Origin: Diphasiastrum complanatum
Lineage: Eukaryota; Streptophyta; Lycopodiopsida; Lycopodiales; Lycopodiaceae
Assembly (NCBI GenBank): GCA_029204225.1
Contig: MU832663.1
Span: 1-64,000, forward strand
DNA length: 64,000 bases
Reading direction: 5' to 3'
Part shown: positions 25,321 to 37,635 of the stretch, in pieces
Layout of the letters: each line of letters begins with the position of its first letter
Numbering within the stretch: position 1 is the first letter of the stretch
Notes under the pieces: generated by a model
Told to the model about the DNA's origin: nothing
What the model saw: the letters and a program-made list of their open reading frames with translations, nothing else
Databases searched by the model: none
Position numbers and translations under genes: made by a program

Positions 25321-25890
25321 CCAAATGGACAGATGAACAACGCGTCGACTTCAATCAACTCAAAGAAGCCCTTACCAAAGCACCCATCCTCCGGGCTCCT
25401 AATTATTCTAAAGAATTCCATGTGCATACCGATGCATCCAACTATGCCATTGGAGCAGTGCTCACCCAACCGGGAGAATTCAAAAAGGATTACCCAATTC
25501 ATTTTCTTAGTCGACAATTGATACCTACTGAGGTCAATTTTACCGCCACCGAACGCGAAGCCTTGGCAATGGTATATGCGGTTCAGAAATTTCGCCATTA
25601 TCTTCTAGGAAAAATCTTTGCATTCTTCACTGATCATCAAGCACTATTGTATCTCATCAACAAGGGCCTGCACCACAGGTCGTATTACTAGATGGATCCT
25701 ATTATTGAGAGAATTTGAGTTTAGGATCGTGGTTCGTAAGGGAGTTCAGCAGTTTTTAGCAGATCATCTATCCCGAATCCCTAACCTTCCTACCCCTGAT
25801 CAAGGCATCAACGATGATTTACCAGATGCAATGCTTTTCCAAGTTGACTCTACACCTATATGGGCTAAGAAAATTACCAAATATTTAACT
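25321..25890 (+). pseudogene. Gy3 RNase H
   Basis: Frame from the 25,161 ORF: KEALTKAPILRAPNYSKEFH, then the catalytic D in VHTDASNYAIGAVL, E in TEREALAMVYAVQKFRHYL and D in FFTDHQALLYLINK. A frameshift near 25,670 leads to ILLLREFEFRIVVRKG and ADHLSRIP. Degrades the RNA strand of RNA-DNA hybrids in intact elements. Confidence 0.8.
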
Positions 25891-25899
25891 TCAGGGTAG

Positions 25900-27090
25900 A
25901 TGGATCCTTCCTTCTCTAAACCTGAACAACAAGCATTGGTCCTCAAAACTAAACCTAATACGTTAATTGCAGGACAACTCTACAAGCAAGGATTAGATGG
26001 AATTATCCGACGATGTCTTACTGAAGGAGAAATTCCCTCTGTAATTTCCCTCACTCATGAAGGTGTTGGTGCCGGCCATTTCTCTTCTGAAACAACTGCT
26101 AAGAAAATCCTCTTGGCCAGTTTCTGGTGGCCAACACTCTTCAATGATACGCACAATCACACTAAGGCTTGTGATGTCTGCCAATGCACAAAACGCTTTC
26201 AAAAAACAGATTGCATGCCTTTACATCATGTAACCACTGATCAAGCTTTCTAGAAATGGTGAATTGATTATGTCGGACCTATTAGTCCTGCTGCTCGACA
26301 CACACAATCTTGTTACATCAGAGTAGCTACGGACTATTGCACCAAATGGGCTAAAGCAAGAGTTGTTCGCAATGCTGGCGCTCGTTCCACCACCAAATTT
26401 CTCTATGAACAGGTTATAGTTCGGTTCGGATGTCCTCTAGAGCTTATCAGTGATAGGGGAACACATTTTCTTAACTCTGACATAGCCGATCTTCTTTCCA
26501 AATTTTTTGTGGTTCATCGCAAAAGTTTCCCATACTATCCACGCTACAATGGCCAGGCAGAATCCACCAATAAAATCCTATGTGGCATTCTCACCAAAAC
26601 CGACGAATCCAGCCGATCTGATTGGGAACTCAAACTCCATGCTACTCTCTAGTCTTATCGCACTACCCCGAAACGAGCTACAGGCTTAACCCCCTTCCAA
26701 CTGACATACGGTCAAGAAGCCGTTATGCCTGTGGAATTCCATATTCCCACCCTTCGAGTAGCCTACAACCTTGAGCTCGATACTCCTCAGAATCTAGCAA
26801 ATAGGTTATTCCATCTGGAGCAACTTTGTGAAACACGACGAATCAGCATCCATGCTCAACAAGTCCACAAACGACGACAAAAAGCATGGCATGATTGATC
26901 ATTGAAACTTAGAGATTTCTAGGTGGGCGATAAGGTCCTGCTATACCAGGCCAAAGCCTTCAAAGACAAACTGAAATTTTCAGGCCAAGGACCTTAAGTC
27001 ATAAAAAAAATCTTTGCCTCTGGATATGTTCAACTCCAAACCCTTCAAGGCGATTGTGGGGTCAAAGATCTCTCGTAGTATAGCCCTTCT
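25900..27090 (+). pseudogene. Gy3 integrase
   Basis: Begins in the N-terminal finger region (HEGVGAGHF, CDVCQCTKRF), then stops at about 26,253 and 26,262. The core follows with D in VATDYCTKWA, D in ISDRGTHF and E in GQAESTNK, then SRSDWELKLHATL with a TAG and [17 protein letters not shown]. The C-terminal part has KVLLYQAKAFKDKLKFSGQGP and no chromodomain. At least six stops. No third ORF or 3' LTR of Gy3 was found after it; the element is cut off between 27,090 and 27,240. Confidence 0.8.
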
Positions 27091-27099
27091 GCCTGTCAA

Positions 27100-27876
27100 C
27101 AAAGGATAGATCACTAGATAGGTGCCTAACTATGCATAGATGCTACTTTTAGTTAATTTCCTACTTTCTCCCTTAACTCTACTCACCACTATACTACTCC
27201 TCTTTAACTCTACTCCTCTACACTATCATTCATCATAGTTTGGTTGAAGGGAAGGAATGGAGAAGAAGAGATTGAGAAGAGAAGAGAAAGAGAGAGAAAG
27301 AGAGTGAGGGTGGAGGTTAGCTCAAATGCTCCTTATGCTTGCTAATGGAAAAACATTCACTATTGGCAAACAATAAACATGAAAATAGAAAGCAAGAGAA
27401 AACACAACCAAGAGCAATAGCAAATAGTGAATAGCAAATGAGGATGCTTCTCTTCCAAAAATGGTAGAGTTTCCTCCTTCTCATTAAGCATGGAAATAGT
27501 GTACAAATGGTGTCTTTTTATAAAATGGGGAAGGCCCTTACCGCTCAATCTTATTGGCTAATATTCACAATGATCCTAACCATTCATCTTGGACCCAACT
27601 TGATCCAAGGGTCCACAAAAAGTACATTAAAAATCACAAGATTCATGTGAGTCCCAATTTGGACCCAACTCTAAAAAGTGATCTCTAAGTTTAAAAATGA
27701 CATTGGGCTTCTAGTTTTATTTTTATTACAAGGCCCAAGTCAAGTTTATTTTATTTACAAATTCAATTGTGTGCTCATTGGGCCATGGGCTTATACACGC
27801 AGAATGCCATGCTCTCGCAACACATTTTATTGGAGGATTTTATTTACTTACACTTTGTTGGGAATACCCCCAACAG
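27100..27876 (-). mobile_element. Probable Gy4 3' LTR and Gy3/Gy4 junction
   Basis: In minus orientation the sequence starting at 27,876, TGTTGGGGGTATTCCCAACA, has a typical LTR start and lies downstream of the Gy4 third ORF. On the minus strand a TATA-like CATTTTATAAAAAG occurs near 27,520. The left edge is not defined; a GA-rich patch at 27,240-27,310 lies near it. No coding sequence was seen in this stretch. Confidence 0.45.
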
Positions 27877-28043
27877 GACCCACGGCCTGAAGTAGTGCCG
27901 GTCCCTCAGCACTCTGCCGGTTTAGTAGAGCGTTCTCTTGGACCGCCTTTGGTGGATGAGATATCTCGTAACGTCTTCCATGAAGTTGAGACAGTCCAGT
28001 TTCTTCGAGTCCTTTGGCATGTGGAAGGACTTGTGAACTCATG

Positions 28044-30944
28044 TCAGCCATTCCTGATCCACCCATGCTTGGAATCGTTTCGTCCAGGGATCGCCAAGGA
28101 ATGCAGCTCGATAATATACGCGAGCGATGGCAGCTGGTCTTCGACTTTGTCGGAAGCGAGTGCCTTATTTGGATCAAAAAATATGGAGAGAAGGAAATCA
28201 TCCCATTTTGTTTCAATTCCCATTAAATATTTCAAGTCCCAGACGTAAGTGGCTGTCACACGGACTATGGGATCGAGACAATTGATGTAGTGGCTGGCGA
28301 ATGCGGAGAGAGCCCTTCTGGCATCTACATCTGTTGTCCACCCATATTCGGATTTTATGATTGGCCAGTTGAGATTGTTGAGTGTGATCTGGTCCAGAGG
28401 AGTGCCGCATTCCGCCCATTTGGATTTTCTTGGACATGGCAAGAAATGCGCGTTCACCCGAAACTGTTGCGGACTCGTCACGTAAGCCCTGATGGCCACA
28501 TGGTCTCTCTCAAATAACTGTTGTCGCCACTCCGGTTGTGGTTGGAGGGCGAGTAAGGCTTGCAGTTCTTTTCCCTTGATGGTCTGAGCTGAGAATGATA
28601 ACTGTCAGCTGCCTCTTGATGACTCATGGGAATATTTGGATAAAAATTCATTGATGTTCTCCTCCATGAATTTCGGTCTTCGGAAGGCCCGGCTGGCAGA
28701 TATCGTTTGTGACCCTTTGGATGATGTTGCTTCCCCTGCTGCCTGCTGGCTCTGATCTTGGCTGGTACTAGCCTGTGCAGCGTCAAAGTTAGGTGGCGGT
28801 GGAATTACCACGGGAGAGGGCTGGGCCTTCATTTTCATGTATTTCTGGCATGCCTTGAGGGCTTGCTTGGCCTGGGCGAGCTCTTGCGTTGCGCTTGTCC
28901 GATACTTATTGAACTCTGCCTAGTAGTTGTTCAGGGTTTGGCTATAAATCTGCACCTGACGCCATAGAAGATTCATCTCTGATTGGGAAAGCGGCCTTGT
29001 GTCCGATGCAGATTGAGCTAACTAGACGAGCTTCTCATCTTGTAAGGCTTTAACCTTCGTCCCCATGCGCGTGTTCTCTGCTTCCAAAAGTGTAAGTTGC
29101 ATCTGGATGGGGGCAAGCCGTTGGGATGCTTCAGTTTGAAGCTCCCGCACCTTTGTGGAGGCCTCTGTTAGTGCTTTAGAGAGGCTTTGAATATATTTGT
29201 TTAGGCCCTCCTCCTTTTGCTGCAACTTTGCAATCTCCTGGTGCCCTGCTTGTTCATGTTGCTGAGCCAGAATCAGTTCTTGCTGCAGCTTGGTGAGGTC
29301 TGCTCGCAGTTGTGTATTACTTGTTGCCAACTGTAGTACCTTGCTTTTCAGAATAGCTTTGGCTGCCATCGCATCCAGGATATATTTTCCTAGGGTTTGG
29401 TACGTCGTCGTTAGATCCGTGGGAGCAGCTAGTACACTGGCACTGGTAGGGGCTTGTGTTGTATCAGCCTCGACGACTTGTGGAATTCCATTTTCATTGT
29501 CTTCGATCAGGTTTTCATTTATTCTGATGCCATCTGGGGTGGTAGGGTCAGTCTGATTTGGTGATGCTACAAAAACTGTTTGTACAAATACGTCATCAGG
29601 CAGCGGTTGGCTGCCCTCAACAACCTTTTGTGAAGCGGGTGGGGTGTGAGAAACAATTGTGAAAACAGAGGCGAGGACGGTTTGTCCGAACGAGAGGATG
29701 GGAGGAACAGTAGAGAACTGAAGGGTGGTGTGGAGTATGGAAGAAGGTGAGGATGGAGCCAAAAGTGTCTGGCGTGGGGGTGAAAAATTAATAACTTGCA
29801 TCCATGCCAGAGTGTTGGGAGACAGTTGTGAATCAGAAGGGTTGAATGTGAGAGGAGCAACGGTGGTGACAGGAGTAATGGAGGATGCGATGGTGATGGA
29901 TGGAACAACGGACACTGGAAGAGAAGCAGGAGTGGTATCAACAGAAGAAACAGGGATGGAGATAGAAATAGATGTGGATGGAATAGGAAGAGAGGTAGCG
30001 ACAACAGTAATTGGAGTGGGGGGTTGCACAGAAGAAGAAGTGATGGTGGTTGATGGAGTAGTTAGTGCGGCAGTGGAGACACGTCGTCGGGTAACAGGTG
30101 GAGATGTGGATGTAGAGGCAGCGCCACACATTTGTTTGCTGGCCGTTGTGTTAATGACTACAGGTTGGGATGAGGTAGATGCTTGAGATGGTGAGTAAAG
30201 GTTCGTATGTGGCACAAGGGTAGACAGGAGGGATGAGCATTGGAAACCGTGCACTTTCGCCTCGAGAAGTGCGCAGGCAATGTTACACAACAGAGGGCCT
30301 GCTGCGATTCGCTCACGGTTGTTGGGTTTAATGGAGTTTGTTAGTTCTCGAAGAAGGAAACTATGCCAGTTGTATGGCACAACGGAGGGGTTAGAAAATT
30401 CCAGAAAGGATTTCACTCTCTGACTTAGTAGTGTAGACTGGATTCTGTCCTTGCAAAATGTTGAAATAACCAGAAAGTTATTCAATAGATACGCAGCTGT
30501 CTGAATGACAGGTTTCGTGATAGCTTCTATCAGGTAACCATTGTTAGTCTGGATGGGAATTTCTGGTGTGGTTTGGGTGACGAATGGTTTGATCAGAGCT
30601 TTGGCGTGGCGATGGGAAATGGGTTGATGATCACCAGACATAATGCCAATAGTGATCATCAAGTCAACGTTAATCTTGACCTTGTACGTGGTACCTTGGT
30701 ACAGGAAGTGGAAACGAGCCTTGTCCTCATCCCAGGTGGCATAAGCGTGAAGGGCGAGGCCCATGTTAATCTCAAAATGGAAGAGCGCCGAGTAAAAATC
30801 CATTGCTTCAAGGAGGGGCCCGGCTGTCTGCAGTCATGGTTGGATCAAAGTGTCAGAGAGTAGAGGCCAAATTTGCGTGGCCTCGGAGATTTCATGCTGG
30901 GTCACCTGTTTGGCGCTAGATTCTTCAGAGGATGAGAAGGCCAT
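28044..30944 (-). pseudogene. Gy4 third ORF (about 967 codons), unknown function
   Basis: A single minus-strand frame from ATG at 30,944 to 28,044, broken only by about four stops (TGA near 30,836, TAG at 29,022 and near 28,921, TGA near 28,604). N-terminal region (about 1-240): helical, with AAGPLLCNIACALLEA; it may resemble the 'putative plant transposon protein' domain seen in other plant gypsy ORFs, which is only a guess. Next is a Thr/Ser/Pro-rich linker (about 255-460), then a coiled coil (about 510-640), a Gln-rich patch, and a C-terminal region with PQPEWRQQLF, YVTSPQQFRVNAHFLP, ASHYINCLDPIVRV. The C-terminal part aligns by eye with Gy2/Gy5. No membrane segment or signal peptide, so not env-like in an obvious way. 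Lies between integrase and 3' LTR. Confidence 0.7.
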
Positions 30945-32029
30945 GTTAACAATGATGATTAGTGGTCGAAGAAGTCAAAAAACTAGAAAAAAAATGGTGG
31001 AAAATGGAAGAAAACAGTAGAAAACTGAGAATAATGAGTGTTGGATGACAATGATTGTAGTTTAGAGCGCAGATCGGTGTTTGATATGAGTAGATGACAG
31101 CTAGTAGGAAGTTTGGTTGAAAACAGAAAACTTGGTATTTTCAGTGGAAATTTCGATAGAGCTTCGCTAGCAAAGGTGACAAATGACTCGAATTCAGCCC
31201 TTATATAGTGCGTATTAGGTAAAATTCATTTTCTATTGTTCAGTTCCACCCAAATTTTGGCAGACACCTTCTTTACAAAATTCTAAGACCTCAGGAAAGT
31301 CTGCGAGAGTTCAGAAGGTGATTCGCCTGCTATGCGAAGGTTTTGCGAGGGTTCAGGCTGTCTGCAAGGGTTCAACTCTTGCAGGAAGTGATCTCTCGCA
31401 CAACTTGTTCCTGTAATTGGATTTTCAAGATCAAACCATATAGGCAGACTAATTTCAATGCTCTGATTCCATTTAGGCACCTGTGAGAGATGGTAAGTTG
31501 ATCTTGATGCTCTGCGAGGGTTCTGAAAATTCTGCTTCTGAAAATTCTCGCATACACTAAAAAATGATGATTCTTCCATCAGAAACTCTTGCAGAGATTT
31601 TCAGGGATGCATCTAGGTCAGATCCAGTGACTATACAATTTTCAAGAGCTATCTCCCAGGGAATCTCAAAAAATTCATGAAAAACGTGTCCCTTCAGAGT
31701 GTTTTTTGACGAGATCTCAAGATTTTCTGATTTTTAACTTTTGTAAACTGATAATCGCTTCATCCAGGCTTGATCTGACTGTTGGTAGTGCTCTGGAAGT
31801 TCTGATGGATTCTTGGTAGTAGATTCCTCAGTCAATCTGATGATCTGCTTCCGTTTTGACCCTATTAGGATCTGGATCCTCTTTGGATTCTGATGAATTT
31901 TCTCGATCCTACTAAATCCGGCTGAATCTTGATGGATTTAGCTTGATTTGGCTTGATCTCCTTTGATCTAGCGGTGATGGCTGAGCAAATTTGCTTTTTG
32001 TAACATGCCACCCCCAATCTGGATCTGTC
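30945..32029 (-). other. Gy4 spacer between integrase and third ORF, with GCGAGGGTTC motif array
   Basis: No gene. Between 31,295 and 31,595 there are about nine copies of a motif near TGCGAGRGTTC in both orientations (for example 31,301, 31,332, 31,344, 31,510; inverse CTCTCGCA at 31,391). The same motif is dense in the Gy4 5' untranslated region (43,895-44,610). Confidence 0.7.
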
Positions 32030-33340
32030 TTATTGTGGTGGCCAGTACTTGTGCAACCGGCTACCATTGATGGGTGTGTCGAAGGGCGTCCTATCAAGCT
32101 GTTCTAAGTTCACGACCCCATGATTAAGAATTTTCTTGATCCTATAAGGACCTTTGCCCGTGAATTTTAACTTCCCCTTGATCGCCTTGGTTTTATACAT
32201 CAGGACCAGATCTCCTGAACGAAGATCCTTCTTTTGTAATCTGCGATCATGCCAAGCCTTGTGTGTTTCCTTTTCAACTGCCAGTGCATGCACAACTAGT
32301 AAGCGTGTTTCACAGAGTTTATGTAGAGCTTCGTGGCGTAGCTGTAGAAATTTGGACTCATTAAGATGTTGCGTGGTGACAACTTTTAATGAAGGAACTA
32401 AAAACTCTACTGGCATCAGAGCATCATGACCATATACCAATTGGAAGGGTGTTTGATCAGTGCTCCCTTTATATGTTGTCCTGAATGCCCACAGTGCAGC
32501 ATGCAACTTGTGTTCCCAATCTGATCTGCTAGTTTCAACTATTTTCGTGAGCACGCTACACGAGATCTTATTTAATGATTCTGCTTGCCCATTACCACAA
32601 GGATAATAAGGCGTACTGGTTCTGTGAATCACGAAGAATTCCTCCAACAGTATCTCGTTGATGAAATGGCTTCCGCGATCACCGACTAGTTCCACCGGGC
32701 ACCCGAAGCGTACAATGATATTTTCATAAAGGAACTTGGCAGTGGTCCTAGCATCAGCTACTCTTACTGCCTCGACTTCGACCCATTTGGTGAGGTAGTC
32801 TGTGGCTACGATCCTGTATCGGCCTGGGAACTCCTTGTTGCGGGGTGAATTGGACCAATATAATCTAGTCCCCATTTTTCGAACAATGCTTGGGCTAAGA
32901 TTGGGTGCAGTAGATCATAGTTCAATCTCGTTGGTCTCCTTGCCCTTTGGCACACATCGCACTTTTTCAAGTATTCCTCCGTGTCTTTATGAATCATTGG
33001 CCACCAACATCCTGATTGCAGGATCCTATGAACTGTAATGTCAGATGCAAAATGACCTCCACCCATGCCTTCATGTGAAAGCGAAATGATCTAGGTGGTC
33101 TCATGAGGAAGAATACACCGCCGAAGAATTCTGTCTGGACCTCTTCGGTACAACTGGCCAACAATCAGCTGATAAGGTCTAGCTTTCAAGATCAATTTTC
33201 ACTGTTCCGCCTTTGGTAGTTATTTGTTTGGTTGGCCCCGCATTAGATATTCAACAATGTCGGCATCCCATTCTGGTACTGTAGCCACGTAAAATAAGGC
33301 AGCATCTGCCAGCTCATCGTCGGGTTGGGTTGCAATCTCC
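32030..33340 (-). pseudogene. Gy4 integrase
   Basis: Minus strand, starting near 33,340. The finger has HEGMGGGHF and CDVCQRARRPTR (about 33,080-32,930). The core has D in VATDYLTKWVEVE, D in VGDRGSHF and E in GQAESLNK (all in the frame ending at 32,030), then SDWEHKLHAALWAFRT and TPFQLVYGHDALMPVEFL. The C-terminal segment LVLMYKTKAIKGKLKFTGKGPYRIKKIL ends in NGSRLHKYW. No chromodomain. One frameshift near 32,870 and a stop near 33,090 in the finger region. Related to Gy6 integrase. Confidence 0.85.
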
Positions 33341-33800
33341 TTTCCCTTGATTCGTGACACATGATTTGCCATGTAGTGTTGTTTTCCCTTGCGAACTACT
33401 ATTCAAAAATCAAATTCCAACAACAACAGGAGCCATCTGGTGATTCCCCCAGTGTTGCAAGTTTTATTAACAAGATATAACAAGGGTTGATGGTCCGTAT
33501 AAAAAGCAAAATGTGTGGCCATCAAATAGTGTCGAAACTTCTTAATCGCATAGATCATTGCCAGTGCTTCTCGCTCTGTGGTTGAATAATTCATTTTGGT
33601 ATCACTAAGCTGCCGGCTTGCAAATCGGATTGGAAAATCCTTTTTGTGTTCACCTGGCTGGGTTAAGACTGCTCCAACTGCATACTTCAATGCATCCGTA
33701 TGCACGTGGAACTCAATGGACCAATTGGGTGGTCGTAGAATTGGTGCTGAGACCAATGCATTCTTATTCTTCTGGAAAGCCTTTAGAGCTTCCTCATTTC
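33341..33800 (-). pseudogene. Gy4 RNase H
   Basis: Minus-strand frame 33,756-33,403: PILRPPNWSIEFHVHTDALK (catalytic D), TEREALAMIYAIKKFRHYL (E), FYTDHQPLLYLVNK (D), then TGGITRWLLLLLEFDF. Continuous with RT upstream and integrase downstream, apart from local stops. Confidence 0.85.
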
Positions 33801-35052
33801 AATGTGGATCCGTTGTGAGCTTGTAAATTGGTATGGCTAACTCCGCAAAATCAAGAATGAAGATCCTATAATAGTTAGCATGACCCATGAAAATGTAGAC
33901 CTTGCGGATCGTCCCCGGTGGTGGTAGATCAACAATGATCCTGATCTTTGATATATCTGTGGCGATCCCGTGTTTTGACACTATATGGCCGAGTAGCTAG
34001 CCATGCGTCACCTAGAATTGACATTTTTCTGGATTCAGGGAGATTTGGTATTCGCGGCATTTTTGTAGCACCTTCTCCAAATTCGATAAGTGTTCTGAAT
34101 CTGGTCCATGCACGCACAAATCGTCCAAGAAAATTTCTAGAAATCTTTGCAAATAATCTTTGAATGTCGCCTGTATGACTCGCTGGAAAGTGCTTGGGAC
34201 ATTGCAAAGTCCGAATGACATCACTTTATGGGCATAAGTTTCCCATTCCTTGGCGAATGTTATCTTGTGCTGGTCCTGGGGGGCTATTTTCACCTGGTTG
34301 TAGTTGCTAAAGCCGTCCAGAAAACTGTAGACTTCGTCGCCAGCTACTCTATCGAGGACACTTTCCGTAAATGGTAAAGGAAAATGGTCCTTCTTGGTGA
34401 CTGCATTAAGCGCCTTCAGATTCACACAGATACGCATTTTGCCATTCTTCTTGGGTACTATAACTATCGGCGATACCCATTCCGTGTGTTCAATTTCGTA
34501 AATGAAATCTGCATCCATAAGTTTTTGCAACTCTTGCTTGATCAGTTTTGTATAATTCGGGTTGTAGTGGTAGTAACGGCTTACCTTGGGAACTGCTCCG
34601 TCCACCAAAGGTATGGTGTGTTGGACTACTATTGGCGGAATGCCCTTTAGATCACTATAGCTCCAGGAAAAACAGTCTTTATATTCCACCAACAAGGATC
34701 GTAGTCTCTTGAACTGCGTGGGTGTTAACTGCTCTCCCACATGCACTATCCTTTCTTCTTCTCCTGGTTCCGCAAGATTCATCGACTGTGTTCGTGCAGG
34801 TCCCTCGAAGACTTGTTCCGCTGGTTCTTGACTTTGATCAGGTTCTCGTTGGGCTTGCGGCATCATGATTACCACATCGTCCAATGTATAATTCTTGAAA
34901 GTATCAGGCATCTCATGAATTGGAGCTTGTCGAGATTCCTCTTTTAGCATATTGATCTTGGCCCGATTGGTCATTTTTTTATTTTCTGTCACCTGTGTAG
35001 AAGATGACGCTGTATCTGAGTCCAAATTGATTGACTTCAAGGAATCCAACAC
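33801..35052 (-). pseudogene. Gy4 reverse transcriptase
   Basis: A long open stretch from 35,052 to 34,012 followed by the thumb to 33,801. It contains EIEHTEWVSPIVIVPKK, MRICVNLKALNAV, SFLDGFSNYNQVKIAP, VMSFGLCNVPSTFQRV and the catalytic FLDD near 34,118-34,133, then SLNPEKCQF. The main RT core has no stop over 346 codons, so Gy4 pol is better preserved than Gy1 or Gy7. A stop at 34,010 follows. Confidence 0.88.
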
Positions 35053-35727
35053 CTTCTTTTTGTTCTTTTATGTCATTTTGGTGGGTTCATCCTTGTTGTC
35101 TTTCTTTGGGACTGCTGTGACATTCGCCTCATGGTTGCGAATATCAACATCTACTGTAGCTATTGCCTATTTGGGTAGGTCACTCCATCGGATCACCTGG
35201 TTGTAGCGTTGCTTCAACTGATTCTTCTTATTCACAGGTGACTTGGGTGGTTCAATCCTTGAGACTTTCGCCATAGCAGACCTTTGTGGTGGTTGAGCTG
35301 GTACCTTCTTGGTTTCGTAACGATCTGGGTCCATGTGGTGTAGGACTTGTTCATCAGTCAGTTCAATCTCCTTATTATAAGTTAGAGCATGTTGCCAAGG
35401 GACTAGATCATCGTCCACTGGGTTCTCAATCGGCTCTGCTGACAGCCATGCTACATTTATCATATTCACCCCAAATGTGATTGGTGTGTCCATAATGTAA
35501 CATTTGGGTGAAGATGTACTCGGTTCTGGATCTGATTCATATTGACATGCCTGGCAGTCAATAGTTGCTAATGCATCCGTCCATCTCATGACATGCATCT
35601 CTGAATGATAGTGACCTCCCTTGGCTGGCCTTGGGCGGTCAATTGTATGATCTGTCGTGGATGATCCGTCATCAGGTTTGGGTGCAATAGGTTTCACCAC
35701 CCATGTGGTTGGATCTACCTTTACAGC
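35053..35727 (-). pseudogene. Gy4 protease-RT linker
   Basis: Minus-strand open frame 35,700-35,167 with Pro/Asp/Gln-rich sequence (PTIDRPRPAKGG-like start; DEQVLHHMDPDRYETKK). It corresponds to the acidic linker between protease and RT in Gy3. No known domain. Confidence 0.6.
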
Positions 35728-36444
35728 CTATTCTCTGTTCTCGAAGGTGAGTTTCCCTGTACCCCAGTTGTGTACTGCTTGCGCAGCCCTCAACCATGGT
35801 CTTCCCAGTAAAATACAATATGCAGATGGAGATTCAGGTATATCCATGACCACAAAAGTAATCACATACTGCATGCCTGCTATCTTTATGGGAATATCAA
35901 CAACTACACCTTTTGGTTTCACGCATGATTGATCTGCTAGCTTGATGGTGAATCTGGCTGGCTTCAATCCTTGTAATCCCCATTTTTTATACAAAGTAGT
36001 GGAGATCAGATTGACACCCGATCCTTCGTCCTCGTGTCTCTTGTGTTTGATTGGCAAAGTGATGTTGTGTTCCTCACTTTCCCATGCTGCTCCGATGTGG
36101 AGGACATTACTTGTTTCATCATAGCCCACACAATATATGGGCTCAAGCGCTATTGGCTCCTCATTCGCCTTGGCCCATTCAGCTAAAAGGCTTTTCGCTT
36201 GTGGTGCAATTCGCAGTAGTTCTCCGAGGGGTAAACTAACGTGGCTTGACAACAAGAGTGTGAGCCTTTCAGTGCATGGTTCCTCAGGCTCCACCATGTG
36301 AAAAGGTGGTTCATGTTGGTGCAACCAATCATTTTGATTAGTGCGCAGTGGTGAGCCCGTTTGCAGATCCCGTTCGATGCCAACTGGAGGTTCCGTGGGA
36401 TTGTTTCGTTCTTGCTCTTTTTTCGCCTCTTGTGCTTTTTGTAC
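35728..36444 (-). pseudogene. Gy4 aspartic protease
   Basis: Minus-strand frame 36,324-35,728. The active site is read as DEGSGVNLIS, where gypsy proteases usually have D-[TSG]-G-[AS]; IKLADQSCVKPKG and the closing CILLGRPWL are present. In intact elements it cleaves the Gag-Pol polyprotein. The odd second residue of the active site may be decay. Confidence 0.8.
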
Positions 36445-37635
36445 CTAGTTTCTTATTTTCTGGTACTGTCTTCTCTCTTCCCTCACATTTGGATATGGCG
36501 CTGAAGTTGAGGGTTGGTCGTCAATGACCGATGGTGGTGGTGAGGGGGCCACTTCCTTCCTCTTCTGTGCTCGCGTAACAGCTAACTCAGGAGCATGGTC
36601 ATGTCGACCTTTCAATGGCATCCTTGCTGGAACTGCTGATTGCTGTATGGCAATGAGGTTAAGAGGTGCACTGGTTCTAGGTTTAAATGGACAATTCTTG
36701 AAACAGTGTCCATAATCGCAATCCCGACAGGAGGTTGTATATTGTCCTTTGTAGGGACATTCTGCAATTCTGTGTCCCTCGTTGCACTCGTAACAGCCGT
36801 AATTTCTTCCACCTTGACGTTGAGTTTGAGCTGCATAGGCCGAAATATATTCATTTATGGCAAGATCCATAAATGGTTCATCTGGTCCATACCACTGTTG
36901 TTGCTCTGGTTGAGGTGACATTTGCATTTCTTGTTCTACCACTGTCAGGTTTACATGGGCCACTTGTTGATTGGCTGGCCCTGGTGGAGCAGGTAAGGCC
37001 ATGCGTTGTGGTTGATTGAGTGTGGCGTACCTTGGTGTCGTGTTAGGTGCCCCTTGATGATAAGGATAAGAAGTCTGATAAGGACTTCTGTTGAACAACC
37101 ATGGGGTTAAATGGGCAAAATGTCGTATCGTGCAAAGTTGCATTGCACAGATGGCAAAATCTATGTGTCAGTCTCAGATTTTTCTTTAGGACTGGACACT
37201 CGTTCGTTGTATGGTTTTGCATGCATACTGATCACCATACATTTTCTCATCAAGGATACTGCAGCTGGGTTGGTTTCGGTTGATGTGGAGTTACTGCTAC
37301 AGTTCCTTGTAAGGCCTTCAGTTTCTGGTCAAACTGCGCCATAAGTTGCTCCATCTGTTGTTTGTGTAATTTTGTCATTTGCTCCAACAGCAGTTCTATG
37401 GATAGAGCGGATGCATTCGCGATCGAGGGAGTAGGAGTGTGGGTGGAAGGATATTCGTTGTCAGATCCCTCATCCTCTTCCCTGATGGCATCTTCCATAG
37501 CTTCTTGCAGAGTAGCGTACTGCTCCCATCGTTTCAGTTCTCTCCTAATGCTTCGTGGTAATCCGGCTAGGAACCACATGATCACTGCATGATCGGGAGT
37601 CAGGACTGTACTGCACTCAGATCATAGATGTTTGA
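36445..37635 (-). pseudogene. Gy4 gag, C-terminal part with zinc knuckles
   Basis: Minus strand. FLAGLPRSIRRELKRWEQY (37,575 onward), AIREEDEGSDNEYPS, then a helical segment (MTKLHKQQMEQLMAQFDQKL). Knuckles follow: a broken first one (CMQNHTTNECP preceded by a TGA), CHLCNATLHDTTFC, CYECNEGHRIAEC and CRDCDYGHCFKNC. The last two have C-X2-C-X3-H-X4-C spacing. Interrupted at 37,635 by Co-C; the N-terminal part continues at 43,212. Confidence 0.8.

Noticed and set aside
29725-30186. Plus-strand open frame opposite the Gy4 third ORF
   Set aside because: Shadow of the Thr/Ser/Pro-rich minus-strand coding region; no independent support.
28044-30944. Third ORF as an envelope gene
   Set aside because: No signal peptide, transmembrane helix or cysteine pattern seen; left as unknown.
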